Source of the DNA: Procambarus clarkii
Lineage: Eukaryota > Arthropoda > Malacostraca > Decapoda > Cambaridae
Direction: 5' to 3'
DNA: 64,000 bases
Assembly: GCF_040958095.1 (NCBI RefSeq)
Contig: NC_091173.1
Coordinates: forward strand, 19,767,082 to 19,831,081
Shown: one piece after another, positions 35,236-45,524 of the stretch
How the letters are laid out: each line of letters begins with the position of its first letter
Position numbering within the stretch: position 1 is the first letter of the stretch
Position numbers and translations under genes: made by a program
Notes under the pieces: model-generated
Database searches by the model: none
What the model was told of the DNA's origin: nothing
The model's input: the letters and a program-made list of their open reading frames with translations, nothing else

Positions 35236-35466
35236 AATCTTGACGGCAACGAGAAGACAAACCCACAGACAAGCAGCTTCGAGAGGACAGGTAGACAGTC
35301 ATCTTGGAATGCATTGAGGATGGCCGACAGCGTAGTAGGAAAAGTCATCGACAGGTATTCAAGTGACACAATAGGAAAGACGAGGGGTAACTAAGTCAAC
35401 CTCCAGTGGGCGCGGAAACCCCCGCCAGGAGAGGGTTGAACACTGGGAAAATTCAGGTCTTCAGTA

Positions 35467-35660
35467 AACATCGAAGTGCAGGTGGTGTTACTCTTTGACA
35501 CTCGAGGTGCCGGTGGTGTCGCTCTTTGACACTCGAGATGTCGGTGGTGTCACTCTTTGACACTCGAGGTGTCGGAGGTGTCACTCTGACACTCGAGGTG
35601 CCGGTGGTCTCACTCCTTGACACTCGAGGTGCCAGTGGTGTCACTCTTTGACGCTCGGGG
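35467..35660. repeat. ~30-bp minisatellite
   Basis: The unit GACACTCGAGGTGCCGGTGG plus TGTCACTCTTT is repeated six to seven times with single-base variants. Confidence 0.9.
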
Positions 35661-35769
35661 TGATTGTGTAACCCTTGGTGCTGCAAAGGATCTGAGACAA
35701 GCATATACAGCAATGCATCTGTATAATAATGTGTATGCAAACACTGGTTAATTGAGATCTGAATTGAGA

Positions 35770-35850
35770 AAATCGCTGGAGCATGACGGGGATCGAACCA
35801 GCGTCTTGCGTAGCACCAGAGGCGCGCCGTAACCAGGCAAATCCATTAAG
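35770..35850 (-). repeat. tRNA-like SINE head
   Basis: On the minus strand a GCCTGGTTACGGCGCGCCTC A-box-like segment is followed by 'GCTGGTTCGATCCCCG' (B-box), with a TGCTCCA end. This is the same family as 20935-21012. Confidence 0.5.
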
Positions 35851-36190
35851 TCCAGAGGCACCGAGCTGGCAGCCAACCCCAAGTTTAACAAACAACCCGG
35901 ACTCACTCTGGGGTATGTAACGGAGTTCTATACCAAACGCTCCCGTCAGATACAAAAGGCAGTCACAGTAACGCGATGTATTTCTCTTAGGAAATCACTG
36001 AATCTCCGTCCTGCTCTAATGGATCTTGCATGTGTCACGTTACTGTGATTTGCGAGTCTGAATTGTTTAGGAAATCCATTGGTTATAGACACATTATATA
36101 ACTGGTATAATTTAATACTTTTCGTTTGTCACAATAAATAATTAAGACTGGACTAAATATTAGTTATAGGTCTAGATTATAAATATTTCT

Positions 36191-36216
36191 TTAATAAATA
36201 AATAAATAATAAATAG
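36191..36216 (-). promoter_or_regulatory. AU-rich 3'UTR element and polyA signal of Ig gene 1
   Basis: Read on the minus strand this is CTATTTATTATTTATTTATT and then ATTAAA. It contains overlapping UUAUUUAUU nonamers, the class of AU-rich element that destabilises inducible mRNAs, followed at once by a variant polyA hexamer. It lies about 35 nt past the stop codon. Confidence 0.5.
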
Positions 36217-36249
36217 CATGGTGGACGAGCTGTGGCCCTCGCGGACTCA

Positions 36250-36654
36250 TCAGTGGACGTTGATGGTTGATGCGTCGACCTGGGTGCCCCTGTGGAGGAG
36301 GACACAGGTGTAGTCTCCGGCGTGTGTGCTGCTGAAGTGGTGGAAGACCAGGTAGGAGTGACGGACGTGTGCCCCGGTGCCCAGGGAGTACACGTAGCGG
36401 GTATTGTCGGACCATCTGGCCACCTTGTGACCTGTGGAGTTCCGCCACTGGACCTGGTAATGGTGCAGGTTGCTCGTGGTCGACACCTCCGCCCTGCAGA
36501 ACACGAAGGCGTTCTCCATGTAGCCAATGTCGACGGAGGTGCCGTTGACAATGACAGCTTGACGCGACGACTGGTGATGGTGGAGGGTGAGCGAGGCTGA
36601 GAGGGAGGCCAGGGAGACGACCACTACGGCAGTCACCAACGTCGCCTGCATCAT
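36250..36654 (-). CDS. Secreted single-domain immunoglobulin protein, copy 1
   Basis: This is an intact 134-residue, single-exon frame. Residues 1-22 are a signal peptide (MMQATLVTAVVVVSLASLSA). One Ig domain follows: Cys53 (VFCRAE), Trp70 (VQWRN) and the DAGDYxC-like end THAGDYTC (Asp114, Tyr115, Cys117). There is no membrane segment or GPI-type tail, and the protein stops just after the domain (STINVH). N-glycosylation sequons are NGT (37) and NST (72). Two nearly identical genes lie at 41174-41578 (same strand) and 45525-45929 (opposite strand). A TATA element sits about 125 bp upstream and AU-rich sequence follows the stop. I know no named family with this layout. A soluble recognition or decoy factor is a reasonable inference. 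Confidence 0.8.
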   Translation of the reverse strand: MMQATLVTAVVVVSLASLSASLTLHHHQSSRQAVIVNGTSVDIGYMENAFVFCRAEVSTTSNLHHYQVQWRNSTGHKVARWSDNTRYVYSLGTGAHVRHSYLVFHHFSSTHAGDYTCVLLHRGTQVDASTINVH

Positions 36655-36776
36655 GGTGCTCTGAAGTCTTCACGTGTTGAGATTTGTAAAGTGGTAATAA
36701 TTGTATTAAAAGCTGAGGAGCTGTATGTTGGTGGGTGTGCAGGTGCTGCAGTTGTGAGGACAGGAGGTGGAGCCTG

Positions 36777-36789
36777 CCAATATATAGCC
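36777..36789 (-). promoter_or_regulatory. TATA element of Ig gene 1
   Basis: The minus strand reads GGCTATATATTGG, 123-135 bp upstream of the ATG and conserved at the same distance in all three Ig copies. No intron is needed between it and the start codon. Confidence 0.6.
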
Positions 36790-36936
36790 ACACATGACGC
36801 AAGTAATACACACAGGTGCCGTTATGCTTCACAAAGGTTGTGAATGTTTCTTGGTAACACGGAGGTGGAAGGGAAGGAGACGTACCCATCCTGGAGAAGA
36901 AGTTATGGGGGGGGGGGGGGGAGGGGATGAAGAGAT

Positions 36937-36947
36937 GGGAGTCTCCC
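36937..36947. promoter_or_regulatory. Candidate Rel/NF-kB-type palindrome upstream of Ig gene 1
   Basis: GGGAGTCTCCC is an 11-bp palindrome fitting the insect Dorsal/Dif-type consensus GGGRNNNYYCC. It lies about 150 bp upstream of the TATA element. In copy 3 the matching site has two extra bases (GGGAGACTCTCCC, 45240-45252). Copy 2 has a different sequence there. It is a single short match, so chance is possible. Confidence 0.3.
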
Positions 36948-36999
36948 TTATCTCCTTACTGCCTCGGCAAATCTTGAGCCGTCAGAGATCCGTGACAGA

Positions 37000-37780
37000 T
37001 TACCAAGTCACCCGGATGATTTGTGTTACGTATATTATTTGTAGTAGTGTAATGGACTTTGTATCTCTCGCCAGTTCTCTCCACGGGAACGTCCGCTTAT
37101 CATCAGCACAGAAGGAATCTCCTGTATACTTTTCAGTGCCGTAATAGTCTTTCTCATTGAATATGGCGGATATTGTTGAACAACACGTGCTGTTTCTCAC
37201 CTTCACGTGCACTATTTAATATAGTTTAATGTGCCTGTAATTGCACATTAAACTTTGCACCTCAGGAGGAATGAACCTCAGTCGTAGCGTGTAAGATTTT
37301 TGCGTCAGTTGTATAAGTGTGGAGTATATTTACAAAATTAATAATTAAGCCTATTCATAAATACAAACTTATTTAGGTTTATTTACAAAAACTAATATAC
37401 CCTGTTTGTAAAAAAAAAATACGAAAAATCTCCTGACCCAAGCCTAATCTTGTATACAAAACTTAAACTAGTATTATGTTTTATGTTCAAATTTTAAAGT
37501 ACTTCTGTACCCTGTTCTTCGTAGCCAACACAGCCAGGATGATCCAGTAACACCACCAGAAATTTGTCCCATTCTCTCATGAAAGAGAGAACGGGACCTC
37601 TGTTGTTCAGGTGATATTTCTTATGGGAAAATTAAGAGTCTTTGGCCTCTAGTGTTTACACTGCGGTCTTTAATTGGGCTTATAAGGCATCCCGTCTTTT
37701 CACTGGACGCGATTTGTCCTTCCTAACGTTTCGCCAACTCATTACCCAGAGATTCTCACAGACGAGTCTAAGCCAAGCAA
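37000..37780. other. Intergenic, no supported gene
   Basis: AT-rich sequence without recognisable coding or repeat structure, beyond the upstream end of the Ig-gene duplication block (about 36995). Confidence 0.45.
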
Positions 37781-37784
37781 TAGT

Positions 37785-38050
37785 CTCCGTGGTGTAGTGG
37801 TAAGACACTCGCCTGGCGTTCCACGAGCGCTTTGTCATGGGTTCGTATCCTGGCCGGGGAGGATTTACTGGGCACTAATCCTTAACTGTAGCCTCTATTT
37901 AACGCAACAGTAAAATGTGTACTTGGTTGTAACAACGATTCTTCGCGGCAGGGGATCGTATTCCAGGGACCTGCCCGAAACGCTACGCGTACTAGTGGCT
38001 GTACAAGAATGTAACAACTCTTGTATATATCTCAAAAAAAAAAAAAAAAT
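37785..38050 (+). repeat. tRNA-derived SINE with A-rich tail
   Basis: The head reads TCCGTGGTGTAGTGGTAAGA (A-box) and 'CATGGGTTCGTATCCTGGCC' (B-box). The body contains 'GATTCTTCGCGGCAGGGGAT' and CCCGAAACGCTACGCG, and the end is an A run. The acceptor stem is not restored and the body continues, so it is not a functional tRNA. A truncated relative lies at 1370-1475. Confidence 0.75.
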
Positions 38051-38279
38051 AGTAGTAACATCCTGGAGCCTGCTGATTTGATGGGATGATCCATATAGAT
38101 ATGTCGCTCTTCTCGAAAGTTAAAAATGTTAACAGTTAAAGTTAACAAAGTTAACAAACAGTTAAAAAATATCAAACACAATATCAAACACACGATTTGC
38201 GGTTGTATACACAGCCGCAAATCTTGGTGATCAAATGCTGCGCTGAGGCAAATTACATCGCATTCAAAGGGGGGGGGGG

Positions 38280-38532
38280 TTATCTTGAGGTTATCTTGAG
38301 ATGATTTCGGGGCTTTTTAGTGTCCCCGCGGCCCGGTCCTCGACCAGGCCTCCACCCCCAGGAAGCAGCCCGTGACAGCTGACTAACACCCAGGTACCTA
38401 TTTTACTGCTAGGTAACAGGGGCATAGGGTGAAAGAAACTCTGCCCATTGTTTCTCGCCGGCGCCTGGGATCGAACCCAGGACCATAGGATCACAAGTCC
38501 CGCGTGCTGTCCGCTCGGCCGACCGGCTCCCC
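38280..38532 (-). repeat. tRNA-derived SINE
   Basis: Read on the minus strand, GGCCGAGCGGACAGCACGCG (A-box) and CTGGGTTCGATCCCAGGCG (B-box) are followed by the TTACCTAGCAGTAAAATAGG body. It ends with the module GGGGACACTAAAAAGCCCCG and ATCATCTCAAGATAACC, the same as at 47520. Confidence 0.8.
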
Positions 38533-38679
38533 ATGATGAACTCATCCTCCTGTTTAAAAAGTACTTTTTGTAACTCTGTGCACATAGTACAACCCTTGAC
38601 GAAAAAGGCAATTAGATAGCATTTGGAAATATTCAATTTATAAGTCTGAAAAACAAAGCTAAAAAAGCAAACTTAAATA

Positions 38680-38743
38680 TTCCTAGGCCTAGTATAGCAC
38701 ACATATGTGCTATACTAGGCATCAGATGAATTAGGCCTAGGAA
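38680..38743. repeat. Nested palindrome
   Basis: GCCTAGTATAGCAC (38687-38700) and its exact reverse complement (38707-38720) are separated by ACATAT. An outer inverted pair TTCCTAGGCCT / AGGCCTAGGAA extends the symmetry. Confidence 0.85.
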
Positions 38744-39013
38744 GGTTAGGTTAATTTAGGTTTGTCCAAATTCAGTAGTAACGATTTCTACATAATAATT
38801 GTCCATTACCTGATATATGAACAATGGTCATCATCGTTACTATAAGTACTAACTATACTGGAGGATAGGGCTGTTTAATCATACATACAGCACACATTCA
38901 CTAACCAGTGGGCGTTTTCAATAGCACACACTATACACTTTTACCCACCAGGGAGTGTTTGAATCATATAATACACCTTCCAATCCAAGGGGGAGTTTGA
39001 ATCGTAAAATACA

Positions 39014-39285
39014 CCAGGGGCTAGATTAACGAAGCAGTTACGCAAATACTTACGAACGTGTACATCTTTCCTCAATCTTTGACGGCTTTGGTTACATTTA
39101 TTAAACACTTTACAAGCATGAAATCTTCCCAATCACCTGTTGTTATTGTTATGAACAGCCTCCTGGTGCTTCGGAGCTCTTTAACTGTTTAATAATTGTA
39201 AACAAAGCCGCCAAAGATAGAGAAGAGATTTACAAGTTCGTAAGTGCTTGCGTGCGTAACTGCTTCGTGAATCTTGCCCCCCTGG
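39014..39285. mobile_element. MITE with long terminal inverted repeats
   Basis: It begins CCAGGGGCTAGATTAACGAA and ends with the near reverse complement (TTCGTGAATCTTGCCCCCCTGG). The inverted arms continue through GCAGTTACG, TTACGAACGT/ACAAGTTCGTAA and CAATCTTTGACGGCTTTG/CAAAGCCGCCAAAGAT, about 75 bp each. It is about 272 bp with no coding capacity. The centre contains the inner palindrome-like 'CTTCGGAGCTC'. Confidence 0.82.
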
Positions 39286-39780
39286 CCTGATCCGAGGGTG
39301 AAAGGTCGTGGTACACCTCTAATACAACAAACAGCTGTTCAACGTACACAACAAGACCAGCTGGAGGTGTTAAAGAGGCCAACTCCACTCGTACTCACTA
39401 CGCGGTATATAACGACGACAACAGACTCCCTTATTATGAATGAAGTGACGTCAGAACAATTCCTAATCGTTGTGAATGAGTGTGACGTCATCTATCAATT
39501 GACGGCGGGAGGGCGTGTACTCTGAAGATTTTAAGGTTCAAGTGATTACTCCCGAGCTCCGTCTTGCCAGCTGCGGGTTGTGTAACTGATCACCCCCCCC
39601 CCCCCCACCATGCTTCTATTATTAAAAACTATTGTACTAGATCCTAATCTATCCACCTCTAGTTTCTTCCACGTTCTCGCTGCCTATACGCTAAAAAGTT
39701 TGACCCGACGACTGGTAGGTCGTAAATCCTTACGAGGATTTTTGTCTTACGCCTCGGGTTGCCATCCTCGTCCCTGTCGT

Positions 39781-40338
39781 CCCCCATCCAGGGTTCCCTG
39801 GCTCGTCCCTGCCCCCCATCCAGGGTTCCCTGGCTCGTCCCTGCCCCCCATCCAGGGTTCCCTGGCTCGTCCCTGCCCCCCCATCCAGGGTTCCCTGGCT
39901 CGTCCCTGCCCCCCATCCAGGGTTCCCTGGCTCCTCCCTGCCCCCCCCCCATCCAGGGTTCCCTGGCTCGTCCCTGCCCTCCATCCAGGGTTCCCTGGCT
40001 CCTCCCTGCCCCCCCATCCAGGTCTCCCTGGCTCGCCCCTGCCCCTCATCCAGGGTTCCCTGGCTCGTCCCTGCCCTCCATCCAGGGTTCCCTGGCTCCT
40101 CCCTGCCTCCCCATCCAGGTCTCCCTGGCTCGTCCCTGCCCCCCATCCAGGGTTCCCTGGCTCGTCCCTGCCCTCCATCCAGGGTTCCCTGGCTCCTCCC
40201 TGCCCCCCCATCCAGGTCTCCCTGGCTCGTCCCTGCCCCCCATCCAGGGTTCCCTGGCTCGTCCCTGCCCTCCATCCAGGTCTCCCTGGCTCGCCCCTGC
40301 CCCCCCCCCATCCAGGTCTCCCTGGCTCGCCCCTGCCC
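39781..40338. repeat. ~31-bp minisatellite
   Basis: The unit CATCCAGGGTTCCCTGGCTC plus (G/C)TCCCTGCCCC is repeated about 18 times. There are higher-order patterns of GGGTTC versus GGTCTC variants. The large open frames (up to about 250 codons) arise from this repeat and are not genes. Confidence 0.95.
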
Positions 40339-40664
40339 TATGAATCTAGGTAAAACGTCACCTTAAAAGAGCGAGCAGTTCGTGCAGCTGCCGCGAGAGA
40401 TGAGGTGTTATCAGCGGGAGTGTCAACCCGGCATCTTCTCACCTGATTACGCTCAGTTCTTCCACGTACGTAGATCAAACCGTCAACATGCGACGTATTA
40501 TTCTAAATTCAAGCACCGCAATATCGAAGTTTTCTGTGCACCGGCTTCGATAGGTTGGGAGGGTTGTGTGGTTGGTATGTTCCTGGTTAGGCAAAGAGAC
40601 TTGCTTTTTACGGAGTAACAAATCGAGCGAATTATGTACGGTAATAGTGGTACAATGTCGAGGA

Positions 40665-40905
40665 TACTAGTATAAGGTCGAGGGTGTCAGTACATGGTCG
40701 AGGGTGTCAGTTTATGGTCGAGGGTGTCAGTACATGGTCGAGGGTGTCAGTTCATGGTCGAGGGTGTCAGTACAAGGTCGAGGGTGTCAGTACATGGTCC
40801 AGGGTGTCAGTACATGGTCGAGGGTGTCAGTACATGGTCGAGGGGTGTCAGTACATGGTCGAGGGTGTCGGTACATGGTCGAGGGTGTCGGTATAAAGTC
40901 GAGGG
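40665..40905. repeat. 20-bp minisatellite
   Basis: The unit GGTCGAGGGTGTCAGTACAT is repeated about 11 times with single-base variants. Confidence 0.95.
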
Positions 40906-41120
40906 GTAAAATGTCTTCTTCTCGTGCCCGAGGTGTTAATCGATCCTTGTGACTTCCTTGTATCAAGTACATGAGAACTGGACATTTCACATTTCAGGAT
41001 TACTCAAAACGCTAATAGGTTAGTGATACATAAAACATAATTTGATTTTGTATATTACTTATATGTAACAATGAAACAATTGACAGATCTTAGACATATT
41101 ATTATAATATAAATATTAAA

Positions 41121-41142
41121 TATATTAAATAAATAAATAGCA
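41121..41142 (-). promoter_or_regulatory. AU-rich 3'UTR element of Ig gene 2
   Basis: The minus strand reads CTATTTATTTATTTAATATA, containing the UUAUUUAUU nonamer, about 35 nt past the stop. It is followed by TATTTAATATTTATATT, shared with copy 3 but not with copy 1. Confidence 0.5.
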
Positions 41143-41173
41143 TGGTGGACGAGTTGTGGCCCTCGCGGACTCA

Positions 41174-41578
41174 TCAGTGGACGTTGATGGTTGATGCGTC
41201 GACCTGGGTGCCCCTGTGGAGGAGGACACAGGTGTAGTCTCCGGCGTGTGTGCTGCTGAAGTGGTGGAAGACGAGGTAGGAGTGAGGGACGTGTGCCCCG
41301 GTGCCCAGGGAGTACACGTAGCGGGTATTGTCGGACCATCTGGCCACCGTGTCACCTGTGGAGGTCCGCCACTGGACCTGGTAGTGGTGCAGGTTGTCCG
41401 TGGTCGACACCTCCGCCCTGCAGAACACGAAGGCGTTCTCCATGTAGCCAATGTCGACGGAGGTGCCGTTGACAATGACAGCTTGACCCGACGACTGGTG
41501 GTGGTGGAGGGTGAGCGAGGCTGAGAGGGAGGCCAGGGAGACGACCACTACGGCAGTCACCAACGTCGCCTGCATCAT
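41174..41578 (-). CDS. Secreted single-domain immunoglobulin protein, copy 2
   Basis: This intact 134-residue single-exon frame has the same signal peptide, Cys53, Trp70 and AGDYTC as copy 1. Compared with copy 3 it differs at residues 31 (Gly for Arg), 72 (Thr for Asn), 76 (Asp for Ala) and 98 (Pro for Arg). Change 72 destroys the NST glycosylation sequon, leaving only NGT at 37. The TATA element is at 41701-41713. Upstream homology with the other copies ends near 41790, whereas copies 1 and 3 stay alike for another 200 bp. Confidence 0.8.
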   Translation of the reverse strand: MMQATLVTAVVVVSLASLSASLTLHHHQSSGQAVIVNGTSVDIGYMENAFVFCRAEVSTTDNLHHYQVQWRTSTGDTVARWSDNTRYVYSLGTGAHVPHSYLVFHHFSSTHAGDYTCVLLHRGTQVDASTINVH

Positions 41579-41700
41579 GGTGCTCTGAAGTCTTCACGTG
41601 TTGAGATTTGTAAAGTGGTAATAATTGTATTAAAAGCTGAGGAGCTGTATGTTGGTGGGTGTGCAGGTGCTGCAGTTGTGAGGACAGGAGGTGGAGCCTG

Positions 41701-41713
41701 CCAATATATAGCC
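41701..41713 (-). promoter_or_regulatory. TATA element of Ig gene 2
   Basis: GGCTATATATTGG on the minus strand, at the same distance from the ATG as in copy 1. Confidence 0.6.
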
Positions 41714-41829
41714 ACACATGACGCAAGTAATACACACAGGTGCCGTTATGCTTCACAAAGGTTGTGAATGTTTCTTGGTAACACGGAGGTGAGAAAGGGG
41801 GAGGGAGGAGACATATCTTACCTGAAGAA

Positions 41830-42570
41830 GTAATGGAGAGGGGGGGGGGGACCCTTCCTAGTCATGATGGTGGGTTGCGGAATGGAAGTGCCTTTCTTAT
41901 CTTCGATGACAAGTTTTTGGCTTCCCGGGTTCCATCAATGATGCCTCCCACACTACCAAGTTTGCCGATCCATTGATTGTAATTATAACTAGAATCAACA
42001 CCGTATAGAAGAATATTGGCGACGCAGGTGTTTTTTTCTCTTTTACTCACCGATGTTTTAATGGCCGGGAGTCATATACTTGAGAGATTAACCAGTATGA
42101 AACTATACAGCTATGTACATACACGTGGATGTTACGATGACAAGCCCCACTTGTTGGATCGAACTGAAGGAGAGATAACAGGTGATTTATTGCTTTATGA
42201 ATGAAAGTGTGACGTCCCGTATCTTGGTAAGTGTAAATGATGCAACGAACACAACGGCTGCTAAGATTTCATTCAGCTTTTATATAGCTTTATGATAGAC
42301 AGCTTTTGTGAATTTCTTACTACTGCGCTCTCTGTGCCTCTGCATTGCGTCTTCATAAGCGGATTGCATGGAACCTTGGTTAGGACGTTGTATGGTCTCT
42401 TTGATAAAGACGTGCATAGGATCTTTGTTGATAGCTTGCATACCATCTCCTCAGCCTTTAATATTCTTTGGCGTATCAAGGACTTTCAAGCGACGTTTGT
42501 TTTTCTTCCGCTACAATTACTTTGACCAGCTTCGTGGTCGGAGTCGTCTTCTCTCTTGTATTCTCGTGGT
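41830..42570. other. Intergenic, no supported gene
   Basis: Several open frames of 60-80 codons overlap around 42280-42560 on both strands, but none shows a recognisable domain, signal peptide or splice structure. Confidence 0.4.
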
Positions 42571-42574
42571 GATG

Positions 42575-42812
42575 CACCAGCCCCCATCAAGATGATGCAC
42601 CAGCCCCATCAAGGTGATGGACCAGCCCCCATCAAGGTGATGCACCAGCCCCCATCAAGGTGATGGATCAGCCCCCATCAAGATGATGCACCAGCCCCCA
42701 TCAAGGTGATGGACCAGCCCCCATCAAGGTGATGGACCAGCCCCCATCAAGGTGATGGACCAGCCCCCATCAAGGTGATGGACCAGCCCCCATCAAGGTG
42801 ATGCACCAGCCT
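42575..42812. repeat. 23-bp minisatellite
   Basis: The unit GATGGACCAGCCCCCATCAA plus GGT is repeated about ten times, with GATGCACC and AAGATG variants interspersed. Confidence 0.95.
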
Positions 42813-43373
42813 TGGAAAAGTCACTTCAGAATGACTCGTACTCGTGCACCTTGGCCACGCCAGCTCAAAGGCTCCGGGAGTAGAGAGGCTCCAGTGATGC
42901 TGATGGGGTTGAGGGCGGACCTTGGGGGGGAACTTTGCGCTTACTCCGTCGCCCGGGAAGGATTGATAACCACCACCACCTGACGCACAGGGACTTATCT
43001 CTTCGGATCAGGACCCACACTGTGCAAGATATTCAGAATCCAGAAGGCAGTATCGACCTGGCCACAGAGATCTTCACAGTCTTGAGCATTGTCTCTTCGT
43101 CATCACGTGACGTGGTCTTCTGTTGCCCCGGACACGAACACCCGAGTCAAGTGCCTCTCAAGTCTTATGCCCAAGTTACTATTAACGTCACGAGTCCTTT
43201 CGGCGCCATTTTTCAACCCCCATGTTATGCGGTAAATCAGGGATAACTTCGTTAAAGAGGCCAGCCAACTTATGTCAGCTAAAAAGGTCAAAAGACACTT
43301 CGATCTGATTATGTCAGAAGACTAGAATTCGTTAATAAAGTCTCTTGGTTCGTTGGTCCAACTCTGGTCTCAC

Positions 43374-43515
43374 CCCCGTGGTGTTGTGGTATAATATGCT
43401 ATTTTCCACGCAAGTCAAGAGGACCTAAGTTCGAAGTCCTGGGCAGGTTGGATGATTGGGCACCACCTTTCCCTACCCAAGTGCCCGCCCGGGAGTAACC
43501 GGTGAACTTAGACGG
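43374..43515 (+). repeat. tRNA-like SINE
   Basis: 'CGTGGTGTTGTGGTATAATA' and 'AAGTTCGAAGTCCTGGGCAG' mimic A- and B-boxes. A non-tRNA body follows (GGCACCACCTTTCCCTACCC). It is diverged. Confidence 0.4.
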
Positions 43516-43702
43516 AGAAACATTTGTTGATTCGTATTTTGGGCATTGTTAATTCAGCACCCTATACCAGCTCTTATCCCAACGCCCCCATCCCAGCTTC
43601 TATCCCAACCTCCATCCCAGCTCCTCTCCCAAATCCTGACCTGCGCTTGTATATCCCTGCAAAGAATCGTCTTGGCATACTGACCGCACATTCTCTTGAG
43701 GA

Positions 43703-43777
43703 CAATCGACTTGAGAATGGTCCAGGACGGACCGAAACGTCGTCGTCCCTTCACCTTCTAGTGTGTGGTCTGGTCAA
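43703..43777 (+). repeat. Single arm of the hairpin repeat family
   Basis: One arm only: AATCGACTTGAGAATGGTCC through GGACCGAAACGTCGTCGTCC to GTGTGTGGTCTGGTCAAG. Unpaired, it shows that the family can exist as a single unit. Confidence 0.8.
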
Positions 43778-44029
43778 GACACATTCTCCTCATAATGTCC
43801 TTTCCTTTCGTGTCCCGGGGAACACTGTGCACTAAATGACTCTACCGGTTCCCCGTAGCTTGGCCCTGAGGTCTGAGCCGTCAGTAAGCTCGGGTTGTTA
43901 CAGCGTTAATGAGGTGATTTTTCTCTTTGGGTCGTTTATACGGCGGCTTTTGGTCCATTTATAGCACCGCCGTAATGCTGGTTAGTTTACAAGGTCAAGT
44001 GACTTTTTTGGTCTTTTTATGGTTCCCTG

Positions 44030-44240
44030 AAGGTGCCCTGATACTTTTATGGTTCTCTGGTGACTCCCTGATACGTTTATTGTTCTATAATGCTCTTTGA
44101 TACTCCCATGATTCTATAATGGCTCTCTGATCCTTTTTCGTTCCATAATGGCTTTCTGATCATTTTATGGTACCATGATGGCGTTATTATCCTTTTATGG
44201 TACCATGATGGCGTTATTATCCTTTTATGGTACCATGAAA
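44030..44240. repeat. Degenerate ~30-bp tandem repeat
   Basis: The unit CCTTTTATGGTACCATGATG plus GCGTTATTAT is clear two to three times at the right end. More diverged TTTTATGGTTCT units lie to the left. Confidence 0.7.
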
Positions 44241-44574
44241 TATATCTGATCCTTTTATCAGGTCAAATAATGGCTCGATCGATCTCATAAGCACAGTGCC
44301 GACAGCCGTGTTTGCTTTACACCGAGGATTTATTATCATTAACGACTACTTAAAACGATTCCATGAAATGTATTCCAATGGGTCATGAGAGGAAGGGGGA
44401 ATGGCTCGCTTATAATCCCAGCTTTGGTACGTTTTTAAAGACTCGAATTATCCTGTTTTCCAATTAACATTTTTGGGTAAAGCGATGTTTATGAAATAAG
44501 GTGATTACTGCACGACGAAACAACAAGAACGTGTATGTATACAGTGTGTGTGTTTGTGTATATATGTATGTATA

Positions 44575-44575
<1 letters not shown>

Positions 44576-44665
<90 letters not shown>

Positions 44666-45020
44666 ATATATATATATGTATATTTATATATATATTTATA
44701 TATATGTATATTTATATTTATATATATATATGTATATATATATTTATATTGACCAGACCACACACTAGAAATTGAAGGGACGACGACGTTTCGGTCCGTC
44801 CTGGACCATTCTCAAGTCGATTGTCAACGTCGATTGATTAACGTCGTCGTCCCTTCAATTTCTAGTGTGTGGTCTGGTCAACATACTTCAGCCACGTTAT
44901 ATATTTATATTTATATATATATTTATATTTATATATATTTATATTTATATTTATATTTATATTTATATATATATTTATATTTATATATATATATTTATAT
45001 TTATATATATATATATATTA

Positions 45021-45053
<33 letters not shown>

Positions 45054-45054
45054 C
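44576..45054. repeat. (TA)n / (TTTATA)n tracts interrupted by hairpin repeat
   Basis: A TA-rich microsatellite (44576-44745) continues as TATATTTATA-type repeats at 44898-45054. Between them sits a hairpin repeat copy (44749-44882), so the foldback element appears to lie within or at the edge of one AT tract. Confidence 0.9.
44749..44882. repeat. Hairpin repeat (foldback element), copy 3
   Basis: The left arm TTGACCAGACCACACACTAG through 'CGACGACGTTTCGGTCCGTC' and the right arm ending AGTGTGTGGTCTGGTCAACA are reverse complements. The right arm lacks the central part, so the pairing is asymmetric. Confidence 0.8.
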
Positions 45055-45390
45055 TGGACGTTTATCCTTGCAACTTGTGTAAAAAAAACGCAAAATTTTC
45101 TAGACATACGTAGTATACGCATAAGAATAATGCAGTACAATATATACACGCCCCTGATAGTGGCCAGGTAATGTGTGCGGGGCGGCATCTGTCACGGATT
45201 TCTGACGGCTCAAGATTTGCCGTGGCAGTAAGGAGATAAGGGAGACTCTCCCATCTCTTCACCCCCCCCCCCATAACTTCTTCTCCAGGATGGGTACGTC
45301 TCCTTCCCTTCCACCTCCGTGTTACCAAGAAACATTCACAACCTTTGTGAAGCATAACGGCACCTGTGTGTATTGCTTGCGTCATGTGTG

Positions 45391-45402
45391 GCTATATATT
45401 CG
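45391..45402 (+). promoter_or_regulatory. TATA element of Ig gene 3
   Basis: GCTATATATTCG, 123-134 bp upstream of the ATG, matches the elements of copies 1 and 2. Confidence 0.6.
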
Positions 45403-45524
45403 TAGGTTCGACCTCCTGTTCTCACAACTGCAACAGCTGCACACCCACCAACATACAGCTCCTCAGCTTTTAATACAATTATTACCACTTTACAAATCTC
45501 AACACGTGAAGACATCAGAGCACC

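Noticed and set aside
36177-36889. Overlapping 124- and 232-codon frames on the same strand as Ig gene 1, and similar ones at copies 2 and 3
   Set aside because: Alternate frames of the Ig genes without signal peptide or domain. The Ig frame has conserved Cys, Trp and AGDYTC landmarks.
37785-37862. Possible tRNA gene
   Set aside because: A- and B-boxes are present, but the acceptor stem does not pair properly and a SINE body follows. Treated as a SINE head. The same reasoning applies at 9597, 23920, 33142 and 38440.
39610-40353. Pro/Leu-rich frame of 247 codons and minus-strand Gly-rich counterparts
   Set aside because: Generated by the 31-bp minisatellite. The unit shifts frame, so the same pattern appears in all frames.
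42273-42595. Overlapping 60-77-codon frames on both strands
   Set aside because: No homology recognised, no signal peptide, and no splice or promoter context.
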